DNA of 34,129 nucleotides from Planctomycetota bacterium. Its GTDB lineage: Bacteria; Planctomycetota; Planctomycetia; Pirellulales; UBA1268. The stretch is from assembly GCA_003669255.1 (NCBI GenBank), contig QWPO01000096.1:1-34129 (forward strand), in the 5' to 3' direction. The notes under the pieces were generated by a model. That model made no database searches, had not been told where the DNA came from, and worked only from the letters and a program-made list of their open reading frames with translations. Below, in pieces: positions 17,494-25,681 of the stretch. The translations under genes were made by a program, and so were the position numbers. Numbering within the stretch: the first letter of the stretch is position 1; each line of letters starts with the position of its first letter.

Positions 17494-17538
17494 GGCGATT
17501 CAGGTTCCTATGGCAAGCGATTCGGAGCCCCTAGGCGG

Positions 17539-17574
17539 GGCAAACGAGGCGAGGCAAACGGGTCAAGGCAACAA
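17539..17574. repeat. Three imperfect 14-bp tandem copies between the Wzc-like and EpsI genes
   Basis: GGCAAACG begins at 17539 and again at 17553, and GGCAACAA begins at 17567, each 14 bases after the last. The copies lie directly after the Wzc-like stop codon on the minus strand and 45 bases before the EpsI start. They diverge in the second half of each unit. This could be a chance duplication or a protein-binding array. Confidence 0.35.
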
Positions 17575-19827
17575 TCAGACCGGAGCGGGCGAAGCGTAGA
17601 GCCGCCGAGGCGCGGAGTCGGACACGCCATTGACCACCGTGCCCAGAACACGAATGCCGACCGAGCGGAGCCGATCGACGGCGCTGTTGACCTGCGGAAC
17701 GCGGCTCACGTCGCGCATCGTCGCCACGATGGCAAGATCGCTCAGTTGGCCAAGGAGGAGCACGTCGGCAAACGCGAGCACCGGACCGGCATCGATCACA
17801 ATGGTATCGAACGACTCGCGAAAGCCCTTGATGATGGCTGCCGACTCAGGGCGGGAGAGCGCGGTGATGGCGGCGTAGTCGCACGCGCCGCCGGTGACCG
17901 CGAACAGGCCGTCGATCGCGGTGGGCTGTACCACTTCATCGGCCGAAATCTCACCACGAAGCAACTCCGGAAGGCCCGCCCGCAGATCGAGGCCAAGGGC
18001 GAGGTGGACGTTCGGGTGACGCAGATCGCCGTCGAGTAGCAGCGTCCGCTTCCCGGAGCGTGCGAGGCTCGCGGCGAGTTGGGCCGCGAACGTGGTCTTG
18101 CCTTCGTGCTCGACGGCACTGGTGACGAGAATCGCCTTCGGAGACTCGCGGCCGGTCTGGCTGACCACGGCGCGGATGCCGTCGACACACTCGGCCACGT
18201 GTCCATCGTTCGGACGCCGGCGCGAACGCGAAATCCGCGGCAAGGTGCCGATCACCCGCAGGCCGACCCGCTGGGAGACTTCCTCGGGGACGCTGAGCCG
18301 GTCCCGGAGATATTCAAAGAGCACAACAGTGCCGCCGCCGAGAACAAGGCCTGCGAGCGCCGCGAGGCCTGAGAGCATCGTGCGGAACAGATCATCACTT
18401 CCCTCTGGCACGCTCGCTTCCTCGATCAACTCCACGCGATTCGGCATGTTGACGTCGATCTCGGTCGCATTGAGCTGCACGCCCATCTGGTCGGTGACCT
18501 TCATGAGCTGCTCAATCTCCTGCTTGCGGGACATCAGGTCCGCATTGGCGGCTCCCAGAGCCTTCACCTCGGTGGCGACGCGATCAAAATCCTTCGTCGT
18601 CTGCTCGAGCTGCTGGGAGAGGATTTCCCGCCGCATCCGCAGGACGATGGGGCTCTCGGCCGCGGCACCGGTGCGGCGGGTGGACGAATCCATGGCGAGC
18701 TGAGCGACGATCTGCGGCCGGAGATCTTCCTTGCGATCCTCGAGTCGCTTGACCATCGCGTCTCGCATCGCCTCGAGCCGCTTGACGGCTGGATCGTTGC
18801 CGCCGCGGGCGCTCCGCCCGGTCTGATACGACATCGACTCCTCGATGGCAGACAGCCGCTCGCGGAGTTCGGCGAACTCAGGGTCGCGGAGAAGCAACGC
18901 GTCGACGGTCTCTTCCGGAACTGACTGCTCCAGCGAAATCTCACCGCGGTCCTTGGCATCCATGATCGCCAGTTCCGCGTCGATGAGCGTCAGGTCGCGC
19001 TGCGTTTGATTGAGCTGTGCTCGCAGGGTGCCGAGGTGATCGAGCAGGAGGCTTCGCTGCGTGGCTACTTCCGCACTGTCGATGGTGCCGAGCGACTTGG
19101 CGAGATTGTTATAGGTGTCGAGGCTGGCCCGCACCTCCGCCATGTTTTCCTTGTACTTCCGCTCGAGGGTGTCGCGCCGCTGGAGCCGCTCCGACTTCTC
19201 CTTGTTGACGACGTCGGTGAGGTAGGCGTTGGTCACCGCGTTGACGATTTGCGTCACCTCTTTGGCATTCTCGCCGCGCATCCGCACCTGAACGACTTCC
19301 GACTCCATCGGAGCCGAAACCTGCACGTTGCGCACCAGGTAGCCGACCGGATCCTCCTCTTCAGTCAGCGTTGCGAGTGCCGAAATACCCGGGCGACGGA
19401 TGGCGGAGGTGAGCACAAAAGGGCTCTTGATCAGCTGCACCTGCGTCTTTCGGTAGGCCTCGTATTCCGCATTGTCGCGGCCGCCACCAACGCCGTACAT
19501 GCCCGACTTGTCACGAACGCGAAGCCATGCCACGGCCTCGTATCCGCGGGGCAGGAACAAAAAGGTGAGCAGGCCGGCGAGCGTGCCGAGCGTGAGCGCC
19601 AGGGCGGTTGCCGGCAACCAGCGGCGGCGGAACGCATGCCACACCCGCCGATAATCAATGCCGCCCGAGAGCGGATCGGCGACTCCACCATACGGCCCCG
19701 CGGACGACGGAGGCCCAAGGGGCGAGAGCACCGTATCGCGGATCGGCGCGAGCATACCCGCACCCGCACCTACGGTGGCAGTTGCCGCGGAAGATGATCC
19801 GTCCATGGGTGTACCGGACTCGCTCAT
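17575..19827 (-). CDS. Wzc-like polysaccharide chain-length/BY-kinase protein
   Basis: A 750-residue inner-membrane protein combining a Wzz chain-length domain with a C-terminal ATPase of the bacterial tyrosine-kinase type. Membrane segments lie at about 71-92 (LPATALALTLGTLAGLLTFL) and 485-505, with a long periplasmic coiled-coil region between them, around 210-450. The cytosolic domain has Walker A SAVEHEGKTTFAAQ (K577), Walker A' LLLDGDLRHPN (D599, D601) and Walker B TIVIDAGPV. The C-terminal Tyr cluster normally autophosphorylated in Wzc is absent; only Y744 lies near the end. The first 58 residues are a Ser/Gly/Pro-rich extension. It probably sets the length of or drives export of the polymer made by this locus. 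Start could also be the ATG at 19806; no clear ribosome site marks either. Confidence 0.9.
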   Translation of the reverse strand: MSESGTPMDGSSSAATATVGAGAGMLAPIRDTVLSPLGPPSSAGPYGGVADPLSGGIDYRRVWHAFRRRWLPATALALTLGTLAGLLTFLFLPRGYEAVAWLRVRDKSGMYGVGGGRDNAEYEAYRKTQVQLIKSPFVLTSAIRRPGISALATLTEEEDPVGYLVRNVQVSAPMESEVVQVRMRGENAKEVTQIVNAVTNAYLTDVVNKEKSERLQRRDTLERKYKENMAEVRASLDTYNNLAKSLGTIDSAEVATQRSLLLDHLGTLRAQLNQTQRDLTLIDAELAIMDAKDRGEISLEQSVPEETVDALLLRDPEFAELRERLSAIEESMSYQTGRSARGGNDPAVKRLEAMRDAMVKRLEDRKEDLRPQIVAQLAMDSSTRRTGAAAESPIVLRMRREILSQQLEQTTKDFDRVATEVKALGAANADLMSRKQEIEQLMKVTDQMGVQLNATEIDVNMPNRVELIEEASVPEGSDDLFRTMLSGLAALAGLVLGGGTVVLFEYLRDRLSVPEEVSQRVGLRVIGTLPRISRSRRRPNDGHVAECVDGIRAVVSQTGRESPKAILVTSAVEHEGKTTFAAQLAASLARSGKRTLLLDGDLRHPNVHLALGLDLRAGLPELLRGEISADEVVQPTAIDGLFAVTGGACDYAAITALSRPESAAIIKGFRESFDTIVIDAGPVLAFADVLLLGQLSDLAIVATMRDVSRVPQVNSAVDRLRSVGIRVLGTVVNGVSDSAPRRLYASPAPV

Positions 19828-19912
19828 AAGGTTTGGCTACTCACTGCTGATACACGGCCCGTTGACCGAATCCCCAAGGGGTTGCTTCGGCCCAACTGAA
19901 CATTCCTTAAGA

Positions 19913-21124
19913 TTACCCCAACTTTTCGTCGCCATCACGGGGCGGCGAAATCGGCCTCGACTCCGTAAGATTTCCCGAAGGAATCGAGGGAAACGCCCCT
20001 GTTTGCCGAGACGCCGCGGGCGGCGCCATGGGCCTCGGACCTGCCGTCAAGGGCTGGAAGGCCGAGCCCGTTCGTGCCGGCAGCGGGGCCGATGTCCGCT
20101 GGCCCGACGTCATCATCGTCGGCGCCATATCCTCCGTGACCACGAGGTACGAAAGGATCTTCATCTCCAAGACGAGAAATCCCACGGCCAGGAGCATCAT
20201 GAGCATCGCCGCCGGAGTGCTGTCGTGAAAGTGCTCGGCGATCGACATCTTGTAGTTGTACATCACGCCCACGGTCGTGATCCGGAAGGCGTTGCAGATC
20301 AGGGCGATCGGGATCGCGCTGGCCGCGATCGCAAGGTTCTCCCACCACTCGAGACCACCAACCAGCATCAGCATGGCCGCTAGCCAGACGAAGATCGTGA
20401 GCATCTTCAGGCCACTGCAGGCGTCAACCACGCCGAGCACCTGTCCATCGCCAAGGATGATCCGATTGCCGTCCCGGTACGCGTCGAGCCCGATCGTCTG
20501 CAGTGTGTAGGTGCTGACGATCGTGGCCACGGTCTGCAGCGGACCGAGCAGGTAGCGGGTTGCCTCGTCGGGCAGTGGGTACATGAAAATCAGGCTGGCC
20601 AGCGGGGCCCATGACCAGCGGAACATGCTCCAGCCACCGGCCAGCAGGAACACGCCCATCAGCGCCGGCACGAACGTGTACATGTCGATCGTCACGATGC
20701 GGTAACTGGCGCAGAACAGCCGCAGCGCGAAACTCGCCACGAGCAGGCCGATGCCCGCAGCGCGTGCCGTCGGCGTGATTGGCCCCACTGGTTTTCGCCA
20801 CCAGAAGAGCAGGAGGCACGTGAACACCGGCACGATCCAGCCGTGCTGGTACTGCGGATTGTCCCAGAAAGAAGGCAACTGAACGAGACTCGGCCAGTAG
20901 CTGTAAAAGAGCAGCGCCGTCAGGACGCCGACCACGACCAACGGCAGCCGCTGATCGGGCAATCGCATGTCGGCCACGAACGCTCGGCCTCGCCGGATGG
21001 CCCCTTGAAGCAGGCCCTCGTCTTCCGTCACCGTGGTGACCGCCGCCTGCTGTGCAGCGACGTCCGGTGACGACTGCGGAAGAGGTGACCGCTTGGCCGG
21101 CAGAATTGGAGAGGGAAAAGACAT
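19913..21124 (-). CDS. Exosortase (transmembrane transpeptidase family)
   Basis: A 403-residue multi-pass membrane protein. Exosortases are thought to cut and transfer PEP-CTERM-type proteins to the cell surface. The expected catalytic set is visible: C236 in VDACSGLKML, R281 in CNAFRITTVGV and a histidine, H300 (or H298), in AEHFHDSTPAAMLMM. About eight hydrophobic helices span residues 60-330. Unusual are long soluble tails: about 58 residues before the first helix and about 70 Pro/Ser/Thr-rich residues after the last. No EpsI domain is fused. It lies 85 bases upstream of the Wzc-like gene. No protein in the window has a PEP-CTERM tail, so its substrates are elsewhere. No ribosome site is evident at the ATG. 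Confidence 0.92.
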   Translation of the reverse strand: MSFPSPILPAKRSPLPQSSPDVAAQQAAVTTVTEDEGLLQGAIRRGRAFVADMRLPDQRLPLVVVGVLTALLFYSYWPSLVQLPSFWDNPQYQHGWIVPVFTCLLLFWWRKPVGPITPTARAAGIGLLVASFALRLFCASYRIVTIDMYTFVPALMGVFLLAGGWSMFRWSWAPLASLIFMYPLPDEATRYLLGPLQTVATIVSTYTLQTIGLDAYRDGNRIILGDGQVLGVVDACSGLKMLTIFVWLAAMLMLVGGLEWWENLAIAASAIPIALICNAFRITTVGVMYNYKMSIAEHFHDSTPAAMLMMLLAVGFLVLEMKILSYLVVTEDMAPTMMTSGQRTSAPLPARTGSAFQPLTAGPRPMAPPAASRQTGAFPSIPSGNLTESRPISPPRDGDEKLG

Positions 21125-21156
21125 ACGGTTTCAGCGCGCCCCGGCGGAACCCTTGA

Positions 21157-21162
21157 ACTATA
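21157..21162 (-). promoter_or_regulatory. Candidate -10 element for the exosortase gene
   Basis: TATAGT on the minus strand lies 33 bases before the exosortase ATG, in a short AT-richer patch of the 87-base gap behind the prepilin-peptidase-like gene. No convincing -35 is found at standard spacing. It would imply a leader of about 25 bases. Confidence 0.25.
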
Positions 21163-21211
21163 CACACCGCTTGGCGCGAAATCATGTAGCCGGAACGGTG
21201 GGGTGCAAAAA

Positions 21212-22147
21212 TTACCCTCGCACCAGATTCTGCCAGCATTCCGCCCAGGCTCGCCCGAGCGGTGTCCAGGCCGCGAAAAAGCCAGCGGACACGGCGGCTG
21301 GGGTGGCTGCGGCCACCGCCCGCGTGACCATTCCCTGGGGCCTCATCAGGGCGATAGGAACTCGTATCGCCATCGTCACGACCATCACGACCACTACAGC
21401 CTGCCATCCGGCTGCCGCCCCAAAGGCCGCGAGGCCACAGCGGTCTCCGGGCAGGGCGGTGATCGCCCCCGCGAGTCTCCCCGCCACCGCACCCAGGCAG
21501 GAGGCGACAAACGCCGCCTGCCAACCGTGCAGGGGCCCAGGCCAACCGCCGTCGATCAAGAAGCCAGGGGGACCGACCGCGGGGACGGCTGTCACGGTCG
21601 CGATCACGGCAGCCACCAGCGGCGCGGCCGCGTGGCACCCATCGGCGGCGTGGCCGCGCGCCGCCGCCCGTTCACCAACACCCGTGGCCATGCAGGCCGT
21701 GAGGCTCCACGCCAGCATCGCCACTGGGATCACGGTGTGTACGGCCCATGCCAATGCGATCTGCCAGTCGCCGGAAAGCAGGCGGTCGATGCCTGGCCGG
21801 GTGGCGGTCAGCAGCGGCGACCCTGTGCCTGCAAGTTCCGCGGTTGCGATGATCGCCGCGATCACACCACATCCGGCTTCGACGGCCGGATAGCCGGCGG
21901 AGATCGACGCGCCACAGTCGCGGCAGCGTCCCCCGAGGAGCAGCCACCCGAGTACTGGAATGTTGTCGTGGGGGCGGATGGCGGCGCTGCACGCCGGGCA
22001 CCGCGACCCATGCGTCACGACCGATTCTTTCCGCGGCACACGGTGAATCACCACATTGACGAAACTGCCGAGAATTGACCCCCACGCGAATGCCATCGCG
22101 ATCAGGACCAGTTCCGCTCCTGGAAAGCCGGACGACCAGTGGACCAT
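21212..22147 (-). CDS. Prepilin-peptidase-like membrane protein, probably degenerate active site
   Basis: A 311-residue polytopic membrane protein resembling type IV prepilin peptidases (A24 aspartic proteases, PilD). The N-terminal domain is well kept: FAWGSILGSFVNVVIHRVP, then CPAC and CRDC, the paired zinc-binding cysteines of the methylase-like loop, with ISAGYPAVEAGCG following. In the protease half, LPGDRCGLAAFGAAAGWQAV aligns with the usual GxGD-x-K-x(2)-A block and keeps the Asp, but the Gly and Lys are changed. No Asp is seen where the first catalytic one (IDxD type) is expected, near VAMLAWSLTACMATGVGERA. The start is uncertain: ATG at 22147 gives a typical N-terminus, ATG at 22219 is possible, and neither has a strong ribosome site. 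First gene of the polysaccharide/exosortase block. Confidence 0.82.
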   Translation of the reverse strand: MVHWSSGFPGAELVLIAMAFAWGSILGSFVNVVIHRVPRKESVVTHGSRCPACSAAIRPHDNIPVLGWLLLGGRCRDCGASISAGYPAVEAGCGVIAAIIATAELAGTGSPLLTATRPGIDRLLSGDWQIALAWAVHTVIPVAMLAWSLTACMATGVGERAAARGHAADGCHAAAPLVAAVIATVTAVPAVGPPGFLIDGGWPGPLHGWQAAFVASCLGAVAGRLAGAITALPGDRCGLAAFGAAAGWQAVVVVMVVTMAIRVPIALMRPQGMVTRAVAAATPAAVSAGFFAAWTPLGRAWAECWQNLVRG

Positions 22148-22257
22148 CGGGGCTGCCGAACACGCGTGGGGCTGAATGACGATTTCGTGTAGGGTACCCG
22201 TCCCGGCGGCCGGAATCATCTTCCCGCCGCGTTCATGTGCCACGCCCGCGGTCACGC

Positions 22258-23250
22258 ATGCACGACACACCCGATACCACGCCGCCGTCGAATCGCCGTC
22301 GTCCGATGCCGCCCTGGCTCAACCTCGTGTTGCGGCTGGTCTTCACGGTGGCTCTGCTTGCTTACGCGCTACGGGGAGTCGAATGGCCGAGCTTCAAGGC
22401 GCTGCTCCTGCAGGCCGATTGGCGGTGGTGGGCTGCCGGCATGGTGACGGCGGTGCTCGTCCAGGCGGTGGCCGGGGTTCGCTGGGCCGCCCTCGCGAAG
22501 CCGTTGGGCTTCGACTTCCCGCGGCGGTTCTTTGTCTGGCGGTTTTTTGAAGGCATGTTCTTCAACCTCTGCCTGCCAGGGTCTATCAGCGGAGACGTGA
22601 TCAAGGCGTATCGCGTCGGCGACACCACGTCTCGGCGGTTACTGGCGGGGTGTTCCGTGCTCGCCGACCGTCTCACCGGCCTCTCGGCGCTTGCGGTGCT
22701 CGGTGGCGCGGCCCTCGCGGCGCGGAAGTACGACCTCTCGCTGCCCGTCACCCTCGTGGTGGCGGCCGCCCTGCTCGCCGTCGTCCTGGTGGTGTTTCTT
22801 GTCGCCGTTTCCTTCCTCGACCGGATCGTGGCGCTCGTTCCGGAAGGGAGCCCGGGCCGTGGCGTCCTCTCCCAACTCCTGCCGTATCAGCAGCGGCCAA
22901 GCGTGATCGCCAAGGCGGTTGCCTGGTCGTTTGTCGTGCAGGCGGGAGGGGCCGTGGGCGTGGCCCTTTCGGCGCGGGCTCTGGGCGTGGATCAGCCGCT
23001 CTCGGTGTGGTTCTCGGTGGTGCCGCTCGTAGCCCTGTTGATGGTGCTGCCGGTCAATATCGGCGGCTTCGGCGTCCGTGAGGAGTCGATGAAGTTCCTG
23101 CTATCGCAGGAGGGGGTGCCGAGCGACCGCGCCGTCGGCGTGGCCCTCTTGTGGGGCCTCAGCACGATCATCATCGGGCTGGTCGGTGGCGTGCTCTTCC
23201 TGCTTGATCGTGAACCGACGACAACGGCGGCGAAGCTGCCCGAGGATTGA
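22258..23250 (+). CDS. Flippase-like membrane protein (LPG synthase TM region/UPF0104 family)
   Basis: A 330-residue polytopic protein of the family related to the membrane part of lysyl-phosphatidylglycerol synthase and to AglD-type proteins. Its members are suspected lipid or glycolipid flippases, although no single reaction can be named. Characteristic blocks are RFFEGMFFNLCLPGSISGDV followed by IKAYRVG, then VLADRLTGLSALAVLG, VVPLVALLMVLPVNIGGFGV and REES. Seven or eight hydrophobic stretches are seen. The start is unclear: ATG at 22258 is used, GTG at 22237 and ATG at 22306 are alternatives, and none has a good ribosome site. It diverges from the prepilin-peptidase-like gene and may serve the neighbouring polysaccharide locus. 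Its stop is 7 bases from the end of the Nudix gene. Confidence 0.87.
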   Translation: MHDTPDTTPPSNRRRPMPPWLNLVLRLVFTVALLAYALRGVEWPSFKALLLQADWRWWAAGMVTAVLVQAVAGVRWAALAKPLGFDFPRRFFVWRFFEGMFFNLCLPGSISGDVIKAYRVGDTTSRRLLAGCSVLADRLTGLSALAVLGGAALAARKYDLSLPVTLVVAAALLAVVLVVFLVAVSFLDRIVALVPEGSPGRGVLSQLLPYQQRPSVIAKAVAWSFVVQAGGAVGVALSARALGVDQPLSVWFSVVPLVALLMVLPVNIGGFGVREESMKFLLSQEGVPSDRAVGVALLWGLSTIIIGLVGGVLFLLDREPTTTAAKLPED

Positions 23251-23257
23251 GCCGGCG

Positions 23258-23794
23258 TCATCGGCGGCCGGTGCGGCGGGCATCAACCAGCAGGATGCCG
23301 GTGATCGTCTTGGCGTCTTCGATGCGGCCGTCGAGGCACATCGCCACCGCCTCGTTCCAGGGGACGACCCGCGTGGTTATCTGTTCGCCCGGCTCGAGGG
23401 CCTGCGGGCCTGCCTCGAGGTCGCTCGCCACGAACAGATGCATCCGCTCGCGGAGGATGCCCGGCGACATCCAGAAGGAGCCGGCATCCTCGATCCGGCC
23501 GGCCCGATAGCCGGTCTCCTCGAGGAGTTCGCGGCGCGCCGCGTCGACGAGCGACTCCTCGCGGTCGAGCGTACCGGCGGGGAGTTCGAGGAGCGTCGCG
23601 CCGATCGCCGTGCGGACGACGTCGATCAGGCACACGTGGTCGGCCGCGAGGAGTGGCACCACCACGACGCTTCCCGGATGGAGCACGACCTCTCGGACCC
23701 TGGCCGTGCCGCCGGCAAGCGGCTGTCGCCGGCGGACCACCGTGAAGCGGCTCGCTTCGAGAAGGGTTTCGTCGCCGTCGACCCAGCCATCCAT
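23258..23794 (-). CDS. Nudix hydrolase, ADP-ribose pyrophosphatase-like
   Basis: A 178-residue Nudix hydrolase. The Nudix box is complete and exact: GTLDREESLVDAARRELL followed by EETGY, matching G-x5-E-x7-R-E-U-x-E-E-x-G-U. The preceding LLELPAGTLD is the form typical of ADP-ribose or nucleotide-sugar pyrophosphatases, which split such substrates to AMP and a sugar phosphate using Mg2+. Substrate is inferred from this resemblance only. The ATG at 23794 has GGAGG 7 bases upstream and lies two bases after the stop of the YgfZ-like gene, so the two form an operon. The frame stays open upstream within that gene, but the ribosome site settles the start. Confidence 0.92.
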   Translation of the reverse strand: MDGWVDGDETLLEASRFTVVRRRQPLAGGTARVREVVLHPGSVVVVPLLAADHVCLIDVVRTAIGATLLELPAGTLDREESLVDAARRELLEETGYRAGRIEDAGSFWMSPGILRERMHLFVASDLEAGPQALEPGEQITTRVVPWNEAVAMCLDGRIEDAKTITGILLVDARRTGRR

Positions 23795-23796
23795 CG

Positions 23797-24774
23797 TCAG
23801 GCCTCCGTGGACTTCTCCCGATTCACGATCCGCGCCGCGCGGTCGGCGACAGTCAGCGTGGCTCCTGGCTCGAAGCCGCGGCGGTGGACGATCGCCAGGC
23901 CGCACACCCCCAGCCGCGGCGACGCGCACGACGACGTGAGCGTGCCTACGTCTTCTCCGCCGCACGACACGACGGCGCCCGGACGCGGCACGTCGTCACC
24001 CTCGACGGCGACGAGCACGAGCGTGCGGTTCACGTGTCCGAGCGCGTCGATCCTGGCCACGGTCTCCTGGCCGAGGTAGCAGCCCTTCGTGAACGAGATC
24101 GCGCGGGCGGTGCGATCCAGTTCCTGCGGGAGCGTCTTCTCGGGGATGTCTTGAGCTAGGGGAAACCGTTGCTCGATCCGCAGCGCGTCGAGGGCGGCCG
24201 CATCGCCACGAGGAAGCCCTTCGGCCGCGAGCCATTCGTGGAGTGCCGAGAGATCGTCCGCCGGCACGCGGACGAGAAAGCCCTCCGCTCCGAACCAGTC
24301 GACGGCGACGATGATTGCGTCGGTCCTGCCACAGCGGAGCGAGCGGTGGCGAAGCGGCGTCGTGGGCACGTCGCTCGTGAGGCGATCCGCCAGCCATTGT
24401 GCCGCCCCGGGCCCGACGATGGCCACGCACCGCTCGTCGTGTGATGCATCGACGAGGACGACGTCCTCGCGGATGTGATAGTGCTCGAGATGGTCGCGAA
24501 GCGTGGCGGCGACGGCGGCGTCGCAGTCGATCAGCAGGCCGTCCTCCGTGCGGAGGATCGCAGCCAGGGCGATCACCCACCCCCGCACGTCGGTGAACAT
24601 CCCTTCTGTTCCGTCGCCCGGTGCCAGCGTTCCCACCGCCGCCGTCGTGAACTTGTCGACAAACGTGGCGGCGGCCCCCCCGGTAGCCCGGACGGTGCCG
24701 CGCGAGACGAGGTCGGCCCATGATGCGGCCGTGAAAAGGGGTGGGCGACCGTGGGGGTCGAAGGCGGGCTGCAT
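23797..24774 (-). CDS. ygfZ: YgfZ/GcvT-like folate-binding protein
   Basis: A 325-residue protein of the YgfZ family, tetrahydrofolate-dependent factors that support iron-sulfur cluster enzymes and share the fold of the glycine-cleavage T protein. The diagnostic motif is FTKGCYLGQETVARIDALGH, containing K-G-C-Y-x-G-Q-E with its conserved Cys; FVDKFTTAAVGTLAPGDG near residue 40 and RIEQRFPLAQDIPEKTLPQE are other family blocks. The catalytic Asp of true aminomethyltransferases is not evident. It is the first gene of a two-gene operon with the Nudix hydrolase, two bases apart, and diverges from the HTH gene. Confidence 0.92.
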   Translation of the reverse strand: MQPAFDPHGRPPLFTAASWADLVSRGTVRATGGAAATFVDKFTTAAVGTLAPGDGTEGMFTDVRGWVIALAAILRTEDGLLIDCDAAVAATLRDHLEHYHIREDVVLVDASHDERCVAIVGPGAAQWLADRLTSDVPTTPLRHRSLRCGRTDAIIVAVDWFGAEGFLVRVPADDLSALHEWLAAEGLPRGDAAALDALRIEQRFPLAQDIPEKTLPQELDRTARAISFTKGCYLGQETVARIDALGHVNRTLVLVAVEGDDVPRPGAVVSCGGEDVGTLTSSCASPRLGVCGLAIVHRRGFEPGATLTVADRAARIVNREKSTEA

Positions 24775-24855
24775 GCCCCCACCCTACCACGTCAGCCCGT
24801 TCCGCCCCGGGGAACCCAGCAGCCGCCGGATTTTTTCGGGCCTGCGCGAACGACC

Positions 24856-24892
24856 CCGCGGCGACCTGCGTAGTTCATTTCACCGCGGCGAC
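24856..24892. promoter_or_regulatory. Direct repeat upstream of the HTH gene
   Basis: CCGCGGCGAC occurs at 24856-24865 and again at 24883-24892, 27 bases apart start to start, with an AT-richer patch (TAGTTCATTTCA) between. The second copy ends 58 bases before the HTH protein ATG, in the divergent gap to the YgfZ-like gene. The position suits an autoregulatory operator or a site controlling both genes; sequence alone cannot show binding. Confidence 0.35.
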
Positions 24893-24950
24893 ATGGATGC
24901 CATGAGGGTCGCGGCCCCGCCACTTGGTCAGAAGGTCAGGAGAACGAATC

Positions 24951-25577
24951 ATGGCCACCGTGCATTACGACCGGGAATGCCGCGACGATTATGACGATTC
25001 CAATTCCCGCTATGGCGACGACCCACTCGCGGTGGCCGACACCGAACACTCCGACGCGGCCCGTGCCGAGTTTGAGTATTCCAATGCTCTGCCCCGGCCT
25101 TCGTCTCGTGAGGCCAAGCAACTTCATCGGATCGCGGAGGTGCGGCAGCGTCAGGGCGTGACCCTCCGCAACGTGGCCCGTCGGCTCGGGATGGCTCTGC
25201 CTCAGGCGCGGCGACAGGAGCAGCCCGATAGCGATCTGCGGATCACCGATCTGCACCGCTGGCAAGAAGTGCTCGAGGTGCCCGTCGCCGAGTTGCTCGT
25301 TGAGGGCGACGGACAGCTATCAGGACCGGTGCTCGAGCGGTCGAGAATGGTGAAGCTCATGAAGACCGCCGCCGCGATCCGCGAGCGCACGGAAGGTCAG
25401 CCCGTCGGCCGGATGGTGACAATGCTGATCGAGCAGATCCTCGAAATCATGCCGGAACTCTCAGACGTCACCCCGTGGCATACCGTGGGCCAGCGGCGGA
25501 CGCTCGACGACATCGGCCGGGCCGGTCGGATGCTTGTGCCCGAGGAGGTCTTCCGGCGGCCCGCGCCGGGGGGCTGA
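24951..25577 (+). CDS. HTH (Xre-like) domain hypothetical protein
   Basis: A 208-residue cytosolic protein. Residues 1-45 are acidic and Tyr/Asp-rich, likely disordered. Residues 57-117 look like a lambda-repressor/Xre helix-turn-helix: KQLHRIAEVRQRQGVTLRNV followed by ARRLGM, then ITDLHRWQEVLEVPVAELL. The loop after the recognition helix is longer than usual. The C-terminal 90 residues are helical (RMVKLMKTAAAIRERTEGQP and MVTMLIEQILEIMPEL) and end in a stretch around TPWHTVGQRRTLDDIGRAGR; they may mediate oligomerisation. I recall no named family. The ATG at 24951 has AGGAG about 9 bases before it. A direct repeat lies upstream. It probably regulates transcription, but the targets are unknown. 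Confidence 0.8.
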   Translation: MATVHYDRECRDDYDDSNSRYGDDPLAVADTEHSDAARAEFEYSNALPRPSSREAKQLHRIAEVRQRQGVTLRNVARRLGMALPQARRQEQPDSDLRITDLHRWQEVLEVPVAELLVEGDGQLSGPVLERSRMVKLMKTAAAIRERTEGQPVGRMVTMLIEQILEIMPELSDVTPWHTVGQRRTLDDIGRAGRMLVPEEVFRRPAPGG

Positions 25578-25681
25578 GGGGGGCGTCGCGAACTGTCTTG
25601 TGGGGCCGCGGACTCCCGTCTACCATCCCGCCATCGCGGCGTGGGGTTGTCCTATGCCGTACCGAGGTCGGAGTTTGGGAG

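Noticed and set aside
16924..18039. 371-codon plus-strand frame opposite EpsI and Wzc-like genes
   Set aside because: It crosses the intergenic gap of two solid minus-strand genes and has no domain of its own.
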